Shown here one piece after another: positions 35,816 through 46,880 of a stretch of DNA of 64,000 nucleotides; position 1 is the stretch's first letter; each line of letters starts with the position of its first letter. Source of the stretch: Gnetum montanum. Lineage: Eukaryota; Streptophyta; Gnetopsida; Gnetales; Gnetaceae. The DNA is taken from assembly GCA_015680685.1 (NCBI GenBank), contig MNCI01034636.1, positions 682,829-746,828 of the forward strand. Direction: 5' to 3'. Made by a program: the position numbers and the translations under genes. The notes under the pieces are model-generated. The model saw nothing but the letters and a program-made list of their open reading frames with translations, searched no databases and was not told where the DNA came from.

Positions 35816-37200
35816 ATGAACTCCTCTTCATAGGCATAGTTGATTGGCAAGTGCCCAAGGAATCCCCTTGGTTTAGCCACATCCTCACCTACCTCACCAC
35901 TTAAGAGTTTCCAAAGGAGTGGAACCATCAGCAGAAACAACAGTTTCTCCATAAGACCAAGTGTTTCATGGAAATTAATGGCCACCTGTACAAGGTATGT
36001 GCAGTTGGCTTGGTTCGATGGTGTGTCCCTAATGGTGATACACTGTACGTCCTCCAGGATGCTCATGAGGGCCCTTGTGGGGGCCACTATGTTGGATGCT
36101 ACACCACCATTAAGATCCTGTTTGCAAGGTATTACTGGCCCATCATCTTCAAGGACACACAATGGTTCACCTGCTCCTGCGAATGATGCTAGAGAGATGG
36201 TGGGATGACGGCATGGTTGGAGGAACCTCAATAGTGGATTCAGCCATTGGAGCCCTTCGACATTTGGGGTATCAACTTCATGGGACCCATCACACCCCTG
36301 TCAAATGGGAAGGCATACATCATCGTAGTAGTGGACTACTGTACAAAGTGGGTAGAGGTAGCAGCCATCATCGACTATTCTTCCAACACTGTCGCATGAT
36401 TTGTCCAAAAAAAAAATTGTCAACAGGTTTGGAGTGCCACATGCACTCATTTCTGATAATGAAACTCATTTTATGGGTGTCACTTTTCAAAAACTCATGC
36501 AATTCTTAGGGGTACCACATAAATTTACAACACCCTATCACCCCAAGCCAATGGATAAGCCGAAGTCACCAATAGGGAGATCACTAAGATCCTTACCTGC
36601 ACCATCAGCAAATATAGGAGGGACTGGAGCACCAAACTCAATGATGTCCTTTGGGCCTATTGCTGCACTTGGAAACTTCCTGTAGGGTACTCTCCCTATG
36701 AGTTAGTATACAGAAAGTTACCAATGCTTCCAATCCAAGTAGAACTCCGCACACTATCCACTGTTAGTGACTTAGGCCTTGACCTACTGCTAGCACAACG
36801 TGAATGACTGATCAATTTAAGTGTGTTAGATGAGAACCGATTAGTGGCTCTGTCTTCAAATGAAATCCACAAGGCTTATAACAAGAAACAAAATGATCTT
36901 AGGATTTGGAAGGTCACATTTAGATGTGGAGACAAGGTGTTGTATTAGAACCCCTCACACGTATCCCAATTGACCAAGTTTCAAACACTGTGGGAGGGAT
37001 CGTACATTATCTCTGAAACCTTCCCATCTGGGGCCTTACTTATCCACAAACCTGAGGACCCCACCAAGACATAGTTAGTCAACTGCCAACACCTTTTACC
37101 TTTCTATGAACTCCACTCAACTAGTGCCACAGCCTCGTCATCACCTAGTTTGCCTCGCTCCATTTTTTGTGTCTCCTCCTTTCCACCCAGTCGTGGGGGA
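35816..37200 (+). pseudogene. Integrase, broken (element D)
   Basis: HHCC zinc finger from DAHEGPCGGHYVGCYTTIKI to CSCE-stop-C. Core: WGINFMGPI (first catalytic Asp changed to Asn), [25 protein letters not shown] (second Asp kept), TNREITKIL in another frame. C-terminal LWEGSYIISETFPSGA module. There are several stops and frame changes. The stretch ends at a PPT-like CAGTCGTGGGGGA (37188-37200). Confidence 0.8.
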
Positions 37201-37792
37201 GACCGTCATCCCTACTGATCCATTCCACTACACCCCTCACTATTTGCAATTTTTTGTTTAAAACATTTTTTTTCACCATCGTTCATACATTTGCAAATTC
37301 TTTATACATTTTTTATTTCTTTAATTATCGTTCATTTCTTTGTGTGTGTTTCATTTTTCACGGGATTGCTAATACGTCATCTTATTGTCTTCAGATGTCT
37401 AGCGCAGATGGTTTTCGTTGCGATGGGTAATGTCCACTAGTCCACCAAGTTGTCTGGTTCTCGCTCCTAAATGGTTATCCTTGGACTTTACGTCTATTTT
37501 CCATTCATAACATCGGCAGTGAGTTCACGTCATCCACCCGTTCACCACTCCACAGTTTTCCTTTTGTTGAGAACATGCAACCCCTTCACTTAAAAAAATT
37601 ATAATTAATGTGTGACTTGTGTAGTTCCCAGACTTGGGGATGATCCACTGGTTTGGATCTAGTGTGACTTCAAGGGGAATGCAATATTCGTTGCTCTGTT
37701 CTGTCCCCTGGGTTGCTAGTATGGCCTTACAGATTCCCTACCGCTCCACGTTCTTATCTCCAAGGAAGCTTCTGGGCAGTTCAACCTTGCAT

Positions 37793-37857
37793 GGTGTGGT
37801 CCTCATCGAAAAATTCAAAAAAAAGAAAGAAATAAACATGAGGATTCAAAGAACACC
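37793..37857 (+). ncRNA. Conserved 3' UTR hairpin, copy 1 (element D)
   Basis: 5' arm GGTGTGGTCCTCAT, 3' arm ATGAGGATTCAAAGAACACC, A-rich loop. Inner stem TCCTCAT with ATGAGGA is perfect; outer stem GGTGT with ACACC. Confidence 0.5.
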
Positions 37858-37897
37858 CCTTGGTCAGATGCATGCAAACATGCATGGGTCTTTGCAT

Positions 37898-38006
37898 AGT
37901 GTGGTTCCCCTGGAAATGAAAAAAAAGCAAAGACAAATCATGACAAAAAAATAAAAAACAACAAAAAAAAACTCATGACATCACTAGTGGGAATTCAAAG
38001 CACACC
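37898..38006 (+). ncRNA. Conserved 3' UTR hairpin, copy 2 (element D)
   Basis: 5' arm AGTGTGGTTCCCCT, 3' arm GTGGGAATTCAAAGCACACC, long A-rich loop. TTCCC pairs with GGGAA where copy 1 pairs TCC with GGA. Confidence 0.5.
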
Positions 38007-39139
38007 CCTTAGATTGCCTCTCATGGGCCACAAGCACTGGTTATGGGACTTCCTTGGTCCCCTCTAACTTCGTCCCGTCTCACTTCCTTCCTCTCACGTT
38101 TGTTGGAGTGGTGGTTCTCTATGGGGTCATTCTTACTTCCTTTGGGGGATGGCCAGGACTTCGTCTATTACTACGATGTCATTGAATGTGGCTGTTTTTG
38201 GGTCTAAACTCGGGAACGGTTCTACTGGGTCACTTAACCACAACTACACATGGGGTTTCATGTGACCGACGATCAGAATCCCATTTTCTCGTCTCTCTCT
38301 CTTCACCTAGTTCTCTCCTTAACTCACCTCACTGCTAGTCTTATGTTGTGAAGGTTCATCGTGATTTCCATGGGCTTCCTATGCCCTGGCAGGATCCCTT
38401 GGGTAGGAGTCTTAACTTGCAAACACCATTTCTTGACCCCAGGGCCCACAGACCTCGGTGTTGGGGATATGTAAGGGCTACTAAGACTATAGCCTGCTAT
38501 GAGGAGGATCCACCTGCATCTCCTTGGTTCTTCTTAATGAGCCTCCCATCCTTTGGATTTCGTGGTTGATTAGTTTTTGGGTCCCATTGCTCGATTTATT
38601 CCTCACAGAGTTCTTTTTGAGTCCCGTTCTCCTATTTTGACCCTTTTTCGCACCTAATTCCCTTCCTCGTATCCTCAGCTATGACTCGGCCTCTCACACG
38701 CTTCAACCACCCCAATTTGGCATTTCAAATTCATCATTTCGAGCTTTTTCCAGGTTGGTCAATGCTGGTCAATGGGCAAACACACCATTGTATACGCAGC
38801 CTTGTCGACACAGGGCCTAACCCCTATATATAGGGTCGTTGCACTTTACATTTTTCATCATTTGGGATCCAAATTGAGGGGAGATTTTGCCATTTTTTTT
38901 GCCTAACCCTTCCCAACGCACCTACATTCCATCGCGTGTTCGCATCAAAAAATCCTTGCCCTTTTAAGCAACTAGAGGTATGCTCTCAGTCNNTTTGGCT
39001 CTAACCCATAAATTAACATTCTAGAAGAATTAAAGGTGTGCCTGTGCCAACAACATAACTTGGTCAAACTGAGAAGGTGTATACGGACCAGCTTAAGCTA
39101 CTTAAGTAGGGTTTAATGGGAAGTTATGTTTGATTGTAG

Positions 39140-41995
39140 ATGGCACCCAAACCAAGGAACCCGAGGAGCGTAGGACCATCACAGCCAAGGGACAAGTGTC
39201 CATGCACGGGAAGGGGACGAGGAGTGCACCCACTAGAGCATGCGGAGGGCTCTCATGCAACTGGGCCCCTTTGCGAAGGACCTGACATGGAATTTGTCCA
39301 TCAGATTCCTGAAGAGGAGATTCTTGGCAAGCAATCGTAAGGGGATGAGACTCTTGGGATAGCACCATAGCTTGAGGTCACCCTAACCCAAGCTTGCTTT
39401 GATGGTATCACGCCACGCGAGGTGCAACAGATGGTCCTCCAAGAGCTAAATTTTGAACCATTCCTCAAGAACAAGCCAGAAGAAGTGAGGCTCCAACTAC
39501 AAAACTCTTCAATGTGGTTAATCATCACAACTAGTGGTGAATGGTACTTAGGAGAAACTTATCTCTTATGGACGAATCGAAAAATAGGGTCTAGAGTAAG
39601 AATCAAAGACATTTATGTCTCTTACTCTTCGGAGGCGATAGCGTAGGCTCTGGGGTTGCCCGAGACTGGGGAAGATGTGGTGGAAATTCCAAAGTAGGTC
39701 GATCTAGAGGTAAAGGCGCAATGGACCAAACGGTGCTATGGGGTAGAGTGCAAGGAATTCAGCTCTCTAACCATGGTGGAGAGAGTGTACTCAAAGATCG
39801 CATCTTACCACTTGAACCCAACGATAAGACCCAGTAAAATCACAACCTTCTCCGCTCGTGCATGTGCTGTCTTGAGTGGGAAATTCCCAATGAGTCTTCC
39901 ACAACTTTTGTTTTTGGAGATTGAAAAGAGGTTTGTTGAGAACGAACGTGGAAGAAGAGCTCTCCCCTTTCCCTACCTAATCCAAAAGTTGTACAAATGA
40001 ACAGGGATAGCATGGTATTCCAATGATGTAATCTGGCGCACCCCAATTGCCTCTTGGCGAGAAATGATGAAGGATAAAACTCCTGCCATGACACAGACAG
40101 AGGAGGAGTAGCAACCACCTCCACCACCTACACAAACAATGTAGCTGGGCTCGCAAACCATAGTAGAATACATCCATGAGATCTAGGAAATGCTTGTGAG
40201 CCAACAAGAGTAATCTGGTAGGACTGGTGGAGGAGAAGACCCTTCGATCTATCGCCCTACCATGAGCCACCTGGAGCAAGTGGCTCAATTAGTGAGCTTG
40301 CTTGAAAGGGCAGGGTTGATATTCTCCACCACCCGAGCACAAGTGCCAACCAGAATAGATCCAAGCACCCAAGAGGTAATAGTATCATCCCAATAGTTAT
40401 TCCCTAAAATTTTAGGAAATGCTGCTACCTTCTCGGTACGTTTGGAAGATGGTGAAGGGGCGACAGTCCTGGTGATGTAGCACTAGGGATAGGAAGTTGT
40501 GGCTGAGGTGGTTACTGATATAATTGCTATGGCTCTCAATGCACTAGTAGCACTTGTACCCAATATTCATGAATTACAAGATGTACAGGTGTCTACTAGA
40601 ACTTCGCGTAGCAAGATTGATGCAGCCCAACATGAAGAGTTGTTGGACCGACTAGTGGGAACCAGGCAACTGCTTTCGGATGTCTTCGACCTTCCGGAAA
40701 ACATTATTGCAACCCAGTCAAAGTTGCTCTCAACAAGGGGCAAGAGCCTCATTTTGGAAGGGCAACTTGAAGCTGCTCAAGTCACTTGTCAGTGCTTGGC
40801 AACTAAGGTAGCTCAATTAAGAGCCCAGCTTGTCGATCCAGCCATCCTCAACCATGAAATCACCAGAGATGAAGCTTTTCAATAGATTCAACTTAAACTA
40901 CAGGTCATCGAGGATGTGTGAGAGACAGCGATCTTCGACAAGTGCATGGTAGATGCCCAAGAAAATCGCTTAGACGAGGACTTGGCAGAGGTTTGCCAGG
41001 AGAATGTGCAACTGACCGCGAAGGTTCATCGCCTACACAATGTTGGTGCAGAGAACGAACACATGAAAAATTTCATCCACCAACAGCAAGAGGAGCTAGC
41101 TAGGGTGAACGCTAACATAAGGAGGTTGGCTACTGAAAATCAGAATTTGTCAATGGAGGAGGTTTGGCTATTGCGACAGAAGTTTGCAATTGAAATTACC
41201 GCTTGGAAAAACGAGGCCCTAAAATTTGAAAAAGTCAAAAATCATTACAAGGAGCAACTGGGATTGCAGAAGGAAGTGAACGAAAAGCATATTCAAGTAG
41301 CAAAGGCCAAGATGAACCAAGCACTCCAGTAGCTTCGAGAGAGAGGCGATGCATGGCAACCTATCTTTGATGGGTTGAACGACTACAATAAAGCTAAAAT
41401 CCACCTAAAGGAGCTGCAGATTGAGGAGATGATAGAATACATGGAGCTTGTCAACCTTCAATATGCAAACCTGGCTATGCTCACAGTCGGGAGATCACGG
41501 TCAAAGTTAGAAAAGAAAGTGGCCACCTCGTATTCCCTACACGAGGGTGAGTTCCAGGAATATAAGGTGATAAAATAGAAGTTGGTAATGGCCAACATGG
41601 AACTCAAGGTCCTCTACACAAGCTTTGAAGAACAATGTACAGTCGTAGAGAACCTAGGTTGTAGAATGAATGACTACCAGCAGCTGTAGGTATTAGTCCA
41701 AACATTTGACATTGAACGCAAGCAGTTTGCAGCCTATTTTATCAACCTAAAAGAACTCTTCCCGATATTGCCATGCCCTTGGGAAGTTCCAGTTCTAGTA
41801 CACATTGGAGAAGCTGCCTGGACTGGGAATGACCCCAGAAGCAAAAAAGAAAAGATGAGGGCTCTCTTGGAGGCTTTTTGACTACCTCCAGAAGTTGCAG
41901 CTATCGCATGACAACTATCATTTGTGCTGCTACCAATGCATGGGCCAAAGGCTAGAGAAGGTCCATCAGAACCACCGCCCCTAGGGATGGTGTGA
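39140..41995 (+). pseudogene. ORF3 of element D: plant-transposon-protein-like domain plus coiled coil
   Basis: One frame of about 951 codons from ATG 39140 to TGA 41993, interrupted by a dozen or so stops but apparently without frameshift. Residues about 1-90 are basic and Pro-rich. About 95-310 resemble the putative plant transposon protein family found in Athila elements (YHLNPTIRPSKI, LPFPYLIQKLYK, then TGIAWYSNDVIW). About 420-880 are strongly heptad-like, rich in Glu, Lys, Leu and Gln, with several predicted coiled coils (e.g. 40946-41332). No signal peptide or membrane span is seen, so an env role is not supported. A splice-acceptor-like TTTGATTGTAG lies directly before the ATG. Confidence 0.65.
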
Positions 41996-42051
41996 TCTTC
42001 TCCAACAATTTTGTGCATCATCCTACACAGCAGAGGTTCCAGGACTAGCGA

Positions 42052-42077
42052 GGTGTTCAATTTTATCCCTGAACACC
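42052..42077 (+). ncRNA. Short conserved hairpin before the 3' LTR (element D)
   Basis: GGTGTTCA (42052-42059) pairs with TGAACACC (42070-42077) around a 10-base loop, followed by a T run. The same 8-bp stem with a different loop is at 60057-60084 in A. Confidence 0.45.
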
Positions 42078-42220
42078 ACCATTTTTTATAATTTGTCCTG
42101 CTCTGTAACTCAGGCACTTGGTCAAATTCATGTTGTGTCATGTGTGTGTTTAGTTATGTGTGCTGTAAATAAGAATCCATACCTTCCAAATTGTAGAGTA
42201 ACTTGAGGATGAGTTTTTAC

Positions 42221-42235
42221 TTAGTCGTGGGGGTA
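42221..42235 (+). other. Polypurine tract (element D)
   Basis: TTAGTCGTGGGGGTA directly precedes the 3' LTR and would prime plus-strand DNA. Confidence 0.75.
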
Positions 42236-43125
42236 TGATGAAGTGTCTTTAAGTCGATGCGTTAACTACGCCACGTATACGGGGCCGCATATACATGGTG
42301 GTGTCGACATGAGCCTGTCAACATAGCCTTCCATGCATCGACATGGCCCCATTTACACGGAGCCTATTTCGGCCTATAAATAAGAGGGCCTTCTGCCTCA
42401 TTTAGGTACCTTTCAGTTAGTTCCCGTAGGAAATAGAATATTTTCCAAGTGCCCGCAACAGGTGTAAGAAAAGTGATTGGCTCTTTATTCGAGTGTTGAT
42501 GTATCTGAGCCCATTAGCGTGAAGACAATAAAGACAAACTATTCAAGCATTCCTTGCAGCATTTGGACTTAGCTATTTTATGCATTCAGTAGTTTAATAT
42601 GTTTATGCTTTGTTAATTACTTGCTAATTACTTAGGTTTTTGTTATTATTATTTCAATTGCTATTGCTCATTCATAGTTCGTAAAGGCCATAAGTACGAC
42701 CATCTCGAATGTAAATCAAACACTTGGTAAACCCAGTGACGCTTAACGTTTGGTAACCCAGAAGTGTTAGGAGATGTTCCAAACGTGCTCGGAAGATGGG
42801 ACAGGATACTTATGCTAGGAATAGTTAGAATACAAGCTAGGATAATTAGAGATTAGATAATAGTTTATTCCTTACTTTTTATACCTTAATTAGCTGCCAA
42901 AAGATAAGTAAAAAGCTATAAAAATCATTAGCCTTAATCTCACTTAACCATCGTAAATAGAACATCACAAGTGAGATTAGGAAGACAATGACCATTCTAA
43001 CGAAAGGTTTTACTAGTTAGAGTCTGGTGTATGTTAAGTGCTTATAGTCTACAGAATTTGATCGAGTTGCGTGTGAACGCCCGTGATTTGTATGGTTGGG
43101 CATAGGGGTACCTAGTTGCTCATCA
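42236..43125 (+). repeat. 3' LTR of element D
   Basis: TGATGAAGTG ... CTCATCA, with TATA at 42374 and AATAAA in the GACAATAAAGAC stretch at about 42525. Differs from the 5' LTR by scattered substitutions and a few small indels. Confidence 0.9.
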
Positions 43126-43130
43126 CCATC

Positions 43131-44100
43131 TTTCAAGAATTAGGTTAAATACTCACAAGAGAGGTCAAAGAAACATAACTTAGCATGCTAAAAATCTTAA
43201 AAATAATAAAACATATTCTTAATAAGATGTTCAAACAACAATTTTTCTATATCCATGTTAAATTTAAATAGCAGCAACAAGAAATACACAAAGTATTTTT
43301 ACCATATTTTTCTTACTCATTTTAGCCTCAAAAGACTTCCCCTACACTAGTGGCCTCTTGGATGATAATTGATGACTAGGTATAGTCTCCCCCTACATAT
43401 GTGCAAATTACAATACTTCCTTTGGGCCCTTTTGGATCAACTTATTTTTTTCTCATCAAAGTACTATCCTTGCAATTCAATGTTAAGATCAAGTGTGGAG
43501 ACTAGACTCTCCTATTAATAGTACTGATAGTTCCTCTAGAAATGTTTCTTTAGAAGATTCATAATTTTCAATAAAAACTTTACAAGTTTATACAAACCAC
43601 AAACTTTCATTTAATTATAAGATTAATCACATCATGCTCATACATTTATAAAGGATACCATAATCAAATATTCTAACACTATCAAATATCTTCTCTTGTA
43701 AGTGCTTATCTTAACATTTGTAGATTACTAGAGCTAACATCCCATAGCTTGAAATAAAGTAAGCACATATTAACACAATTTAGTGTTTCTTAAGTCTCCA
43801 AATTAAATACTGACACAATATTTAGCAAGTAAGGAAATAGAAACTTACCTTGACTTACATTAGTTGTAATTGAGAATTAAGGTAGCTAGAGTGCTAAAGA
43901 ATGAGATTCCTCTTTCAAGGTTTCTCTTCTTGCATAGACTTCTTCAATTTCCAAGAGTTAGCTTTCTCTCATGAATTTGTTGGAGACAGTCTTCTCATTC
44001 TCATGTTCCTTCCTCTTGATTTGTCATTCTTTTCAAATTTCCTCATTCTTTTGAGTTATCTAATCTTTCTTAACTCCTCTCTAATTTGTTTGCCTATCCT
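43131..44100. other. AT-rich segment, possible downstream part of copia element F
   Basis: No sizeable ORF. On the minus strand near 43400-43450 a short DPKGPK-like string could be the linker before a copia protease, but it is too short to rely on. No RT, integrase or RNase H motif of copia was seen. Confidence 0.3.
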
Positions 44101-45790
44101 TTTTACCATATGAAAAATCATTTCTAGGCACATTCGAATAAGACTAAGGCATCCTATGATATGACCAAGTGCTCATGTGATAATATTTTAAATTCCACTC
44201 CCATTGCTTATTTCCAAGTTTATGAAAATAATAACATCTCACTTTCCTATAGTAGTAAAAGTAATTACAATGATCAAACCTTCATGGTGCTTTGATTGGT
44301 TTAGAGCTTCTTCTGATTGGGATGTAGTGCATCTTGTCACTTCAATATTTGGAGAGTCCTTTTGTTGGGATGAAGATTGTGTAGATTCCTTTTTTTGGGA
44401 ACAACATCCTAGTCCACTTTTATCTTATGTACTTCTTCCTTGTCCAAGAACCATATGAAGGAATTCTTTTTCCTTGACTAGTCTTTCATTAACAAGTTTG
44501 GCATCTTTAATTTCTTTATTAGCCTTTTCATAAGACAAGGTTAGCTTTTCATTCTTAGTTGTTAGGTCTAATATTTCTTTTGTAAGATTAGATGTTGTAT
44601 TTAATAAGGAAATTTCTTGAACCTTTGTTTTAACTTGCTTGTTCAACTTTGTACAAAAATTTTAAAAAGATAAAAGTTCATTACATAATAAATCAAACCT
44701 CTCATCATCATTAAGTTCATCATTTGAGGTGTTATTGTCATCATCTGTAAGGCCCATGCAGAGGAGGTATGAATTTTATGCATCATCATCCACCTCTTCC
44801 TTACTTTGCTTTTCATCATCCCAATTTGTATAGAGGTTGGTCTTCTTCATCTCCTCATCATTTTTATCTCTTTACTATAACTTGCCATTACTAGGACATT
44901 TGAAGGCCACATGGCCTCTTCCACCACATATCCAATGTTCTATTAAAGAGGAATCAAAGTTAGAATTTGACAAAACTTCTATTTCTTTCCTTGCCTTTGA
45001 ATTGATTGGATCCTTATTGATTGAAGTTCTTAGTTCTTCTTGCCATAAGTCTTTATAGCCTTCTTAAGAGAAGAGATATCTCCTCTTCACTACTTGTATC
45101 TTGATTAGCAAGTTTCTTTTCTTTGGAGGCTAATTTCAGGGCTATGGGTTTTTCTTGAATAGCCCCTTCACTTATGAGGTTCATTTCATAACTAATAAGA
45201 GCACTTTGAAGCACTTCAAATTTCAAAATAGAAGAGTCTCTAATCTCCTCCATGGCTATGACCTTTGGTCTGAATTTTGGTTGGAGAGTTTTAATCATTT
45301 TAAATATGACATTACTTTTGGGTAAATCTTTATTGGTACCTCTAATAGCCATAACAAGTTTATTTGCTCTAGAGAAATAATTTTTTATTTTCTCACCTTC
45401 TCTCATTTTGAACTTGTTGTACTCACTTTGCAAAACTAAGAGTTTAGATTGCTTAACTATTGAAGTTTTCTTATAAGTAGCCTCTAAAGTTATCCAAATT
45501 TCTTTGGCCATTTTATAACTAGCTACTCTATTAAATTTAGATTTGTTCAAAGCATAATATAAAAACATTTTTTCTTTTGAATCAAACATGAACTTATCTT
45601 TTTCTTCTTGAGTCCATTTGCTCTATGGCTTGATGGCTTTTGTTGTGTTTTTGACAGGTAGCGTGTAGCCTTCTAGGATGGACTCCCATACTTCAAATTA
45701 CATGGGCTCAAAGAGGCCTTGCATTCTTGCCTTACAATAGGTAAATTTAAACCCATTGAATATTGGTGGCCTTTTTAAAGATGTCCCCTT
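44100..45790 (-). pseudogene. copia-type gag, broken (element F)
   Basis: The main open part (45589-45053, 178 codons) matches the UBN2 / copia gag domain: MFLYYALNKSKFNRV, AKEIWITLEATY, LQSEYNKFKM, IKTLQPKFRPKVIAMEE. Downstream on the minus strand come a knuckle ICGGRGHVAFKCP (about 44920; first Cys lost) and an acidic DDDNNTSNDELNDDE stretch. The coiled-coil segment QVKTKVQEISLLN ... EKANKEIKDAKLVNE follows (44646-44425). This is the order seen in SIRE/Tork-like copia gag. Stops occur before and between the parts. Confidence 0.75.
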
Positions 45791-45831
45791 TGTAGTTCAC
45801 TCTTGAAGTTGATGATGAATAAAGAGTACTA

Positions 45832-45844
45832 GGCTTTGATACCA
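45832..45844 (-). other. Primer-binding site, tRNA-Met type (element F)
   Basis: The minus strand reads TGGTATCAAAGCC, one mismatch from the common copia site TGGTATCAGAGC, two bases after the probable LTR end (45847). Confidence 0.75.
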
Positions 45845-45846
45845 CT

Positions 45847-46880
45847 TGAGGATTGTAGAACTTAGAAGGTAGGGTGGGGGGGTGTGGGAGGAGGGGGAAG
45901 AGAGGGGGATGAAGAAGTTCCCAAAATAAAAATTTATATCCATAAAAACCATAACCAAATTTAATGTGGTTCCCCAACTTGGATAGTCCACACTTGGAAA
46001 ATAGTTCACTTGCACATCTCCAAACTTTGTTTCTCTAAAATGTGGTTTGAAGGACACCACACCTTGTACAAGCTTTAAGCTTCACTCCAAAGTGTTTCGT
46101 TGTTGTGAAACCACTCAACGTTGCAAGGTGCCAAAAAGCTTAGAAGGTGGTTTAAAGGATACCACAATGTTTACAAATTGAGCTTAGCTCTGGAGTGTCT
46201 TAACACTACATAAACACTCAATCCCATAGGATCCCAACAAGCTCAATATTGATGCCTTTTCATAAGAAGCACATCAAGCCCAGTGGAGTAACAATAGAGA
46301 AAAAAATTATAAGGAATAAATGTAACTCACTTTATAGATCGTTGCAATTTGAAGTATAGTACAATACATTTAACAAATAGTTATGCAAATTATTTGACAA
46401 CTAAAGTACACAAGTACAGTATACAATGATTGAATTGATAGTGATAATGATTACTCAATACTTTTACATTTTCCAAGAGAATGAAGTCTTCTTATAGCCT
46501 TGATGTTTCTGAAATCACTTCAAAATTTTTGCAGTGTCTATCTAATGATCACTGAAGACATCTTCTTTAAGATTGGAACATCCCACTACATAGACCTCAA
46601 TTCAAGGAAGATGTCTCTCCACCAAAGGGGACGTCTCTAAGGAGATGTCTTCTTCATAATGTAGACATCTACTATTTTTGAAAAATATTTTCTTCTAAGA
46701 AACCTTCATCTTAGCTAAGACATTTTCATCATCAGGGAGATGTTTTCTCTTGATAGTAGATGTCTACTATTTCTAGGAGACGTCTTCTTTGCATTTAATC
46801 TGCACTTCGGCCAAGACGTCTTCTACTTATAGGAGATGTCTTCTCAACTTTTGGGCTTTGCTTCCTAAGCCTTCCTTTCA
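45847..46880 (-). repeat. Probable LTR of copia element F (right limit uncertain)
   Basis: It begins (plus strand) TGAGGATTGTAG next to the primer site. The U3 side (46540-46850) is full of short palindromes of the type AGACGTCT, AGATGTCT and GTAGATGTCTAC. The outer end was not found; no second LTR was seen in the window. Confidence 0.5.

Larger units (their letters stand above)
37201..39139 (+). other. 3' non-coding region of element D
   Basis: It holds two tandem copies of the conserved hairpin (37793-37857 and 37898-38006) and a block similar to A and B around 38030-38110 (CAAGCACTGGTTATGG, then CTCACTTCC). A further block lies near 38450-38520. Then CTAGAGGTATGCTCTCAGTC is followed by two undetermined bases (38992-38993) exactly where A and B have a run of Gs. 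Just before 39140 is a pyrimidine-rich splice-acceptor-like tract. Confidence 0.65.
29999..43125 (+). mobile_element. Athila-like LTR retrotransposon D, complete structure
   Basis: 13.1 kb. Two LTRs of 889 and 890 bp; 5-bp target duplication CCATC at 29994-29998 and 43126-43130; tRNA-Asp-type primer site; gag, protease, RT, RNase H, integrase; a 3' non-coding region; a third ORF; polypurine tract. The LTRs are very similar, so it is much younger than E. Coding frames carry stops and at least one frameshift, so it cannot move on its own. Confidence 0.9.

Noticed and set aside
40499-41578. ORF3 coiled-coil part as a captured host gene (kinesin- or myosin-like)
   Set aside because: Coiled coils resemble each other by composition alone; no motor or other host domain is present, and the frame is continuous with the transposon-protein-like part.
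42060-42090. Hairpin plus T run as a bacterial-type terminator
   Set aside because: This is plant retroelement DNA; intrinsic termination of that kind does not apply to pol II transcripts.
41734-42141. 135-codon minus-strand ORF
   Set aside because: Antisense to the end of ORF3 and the 3' tail of D; no recognisable domain.
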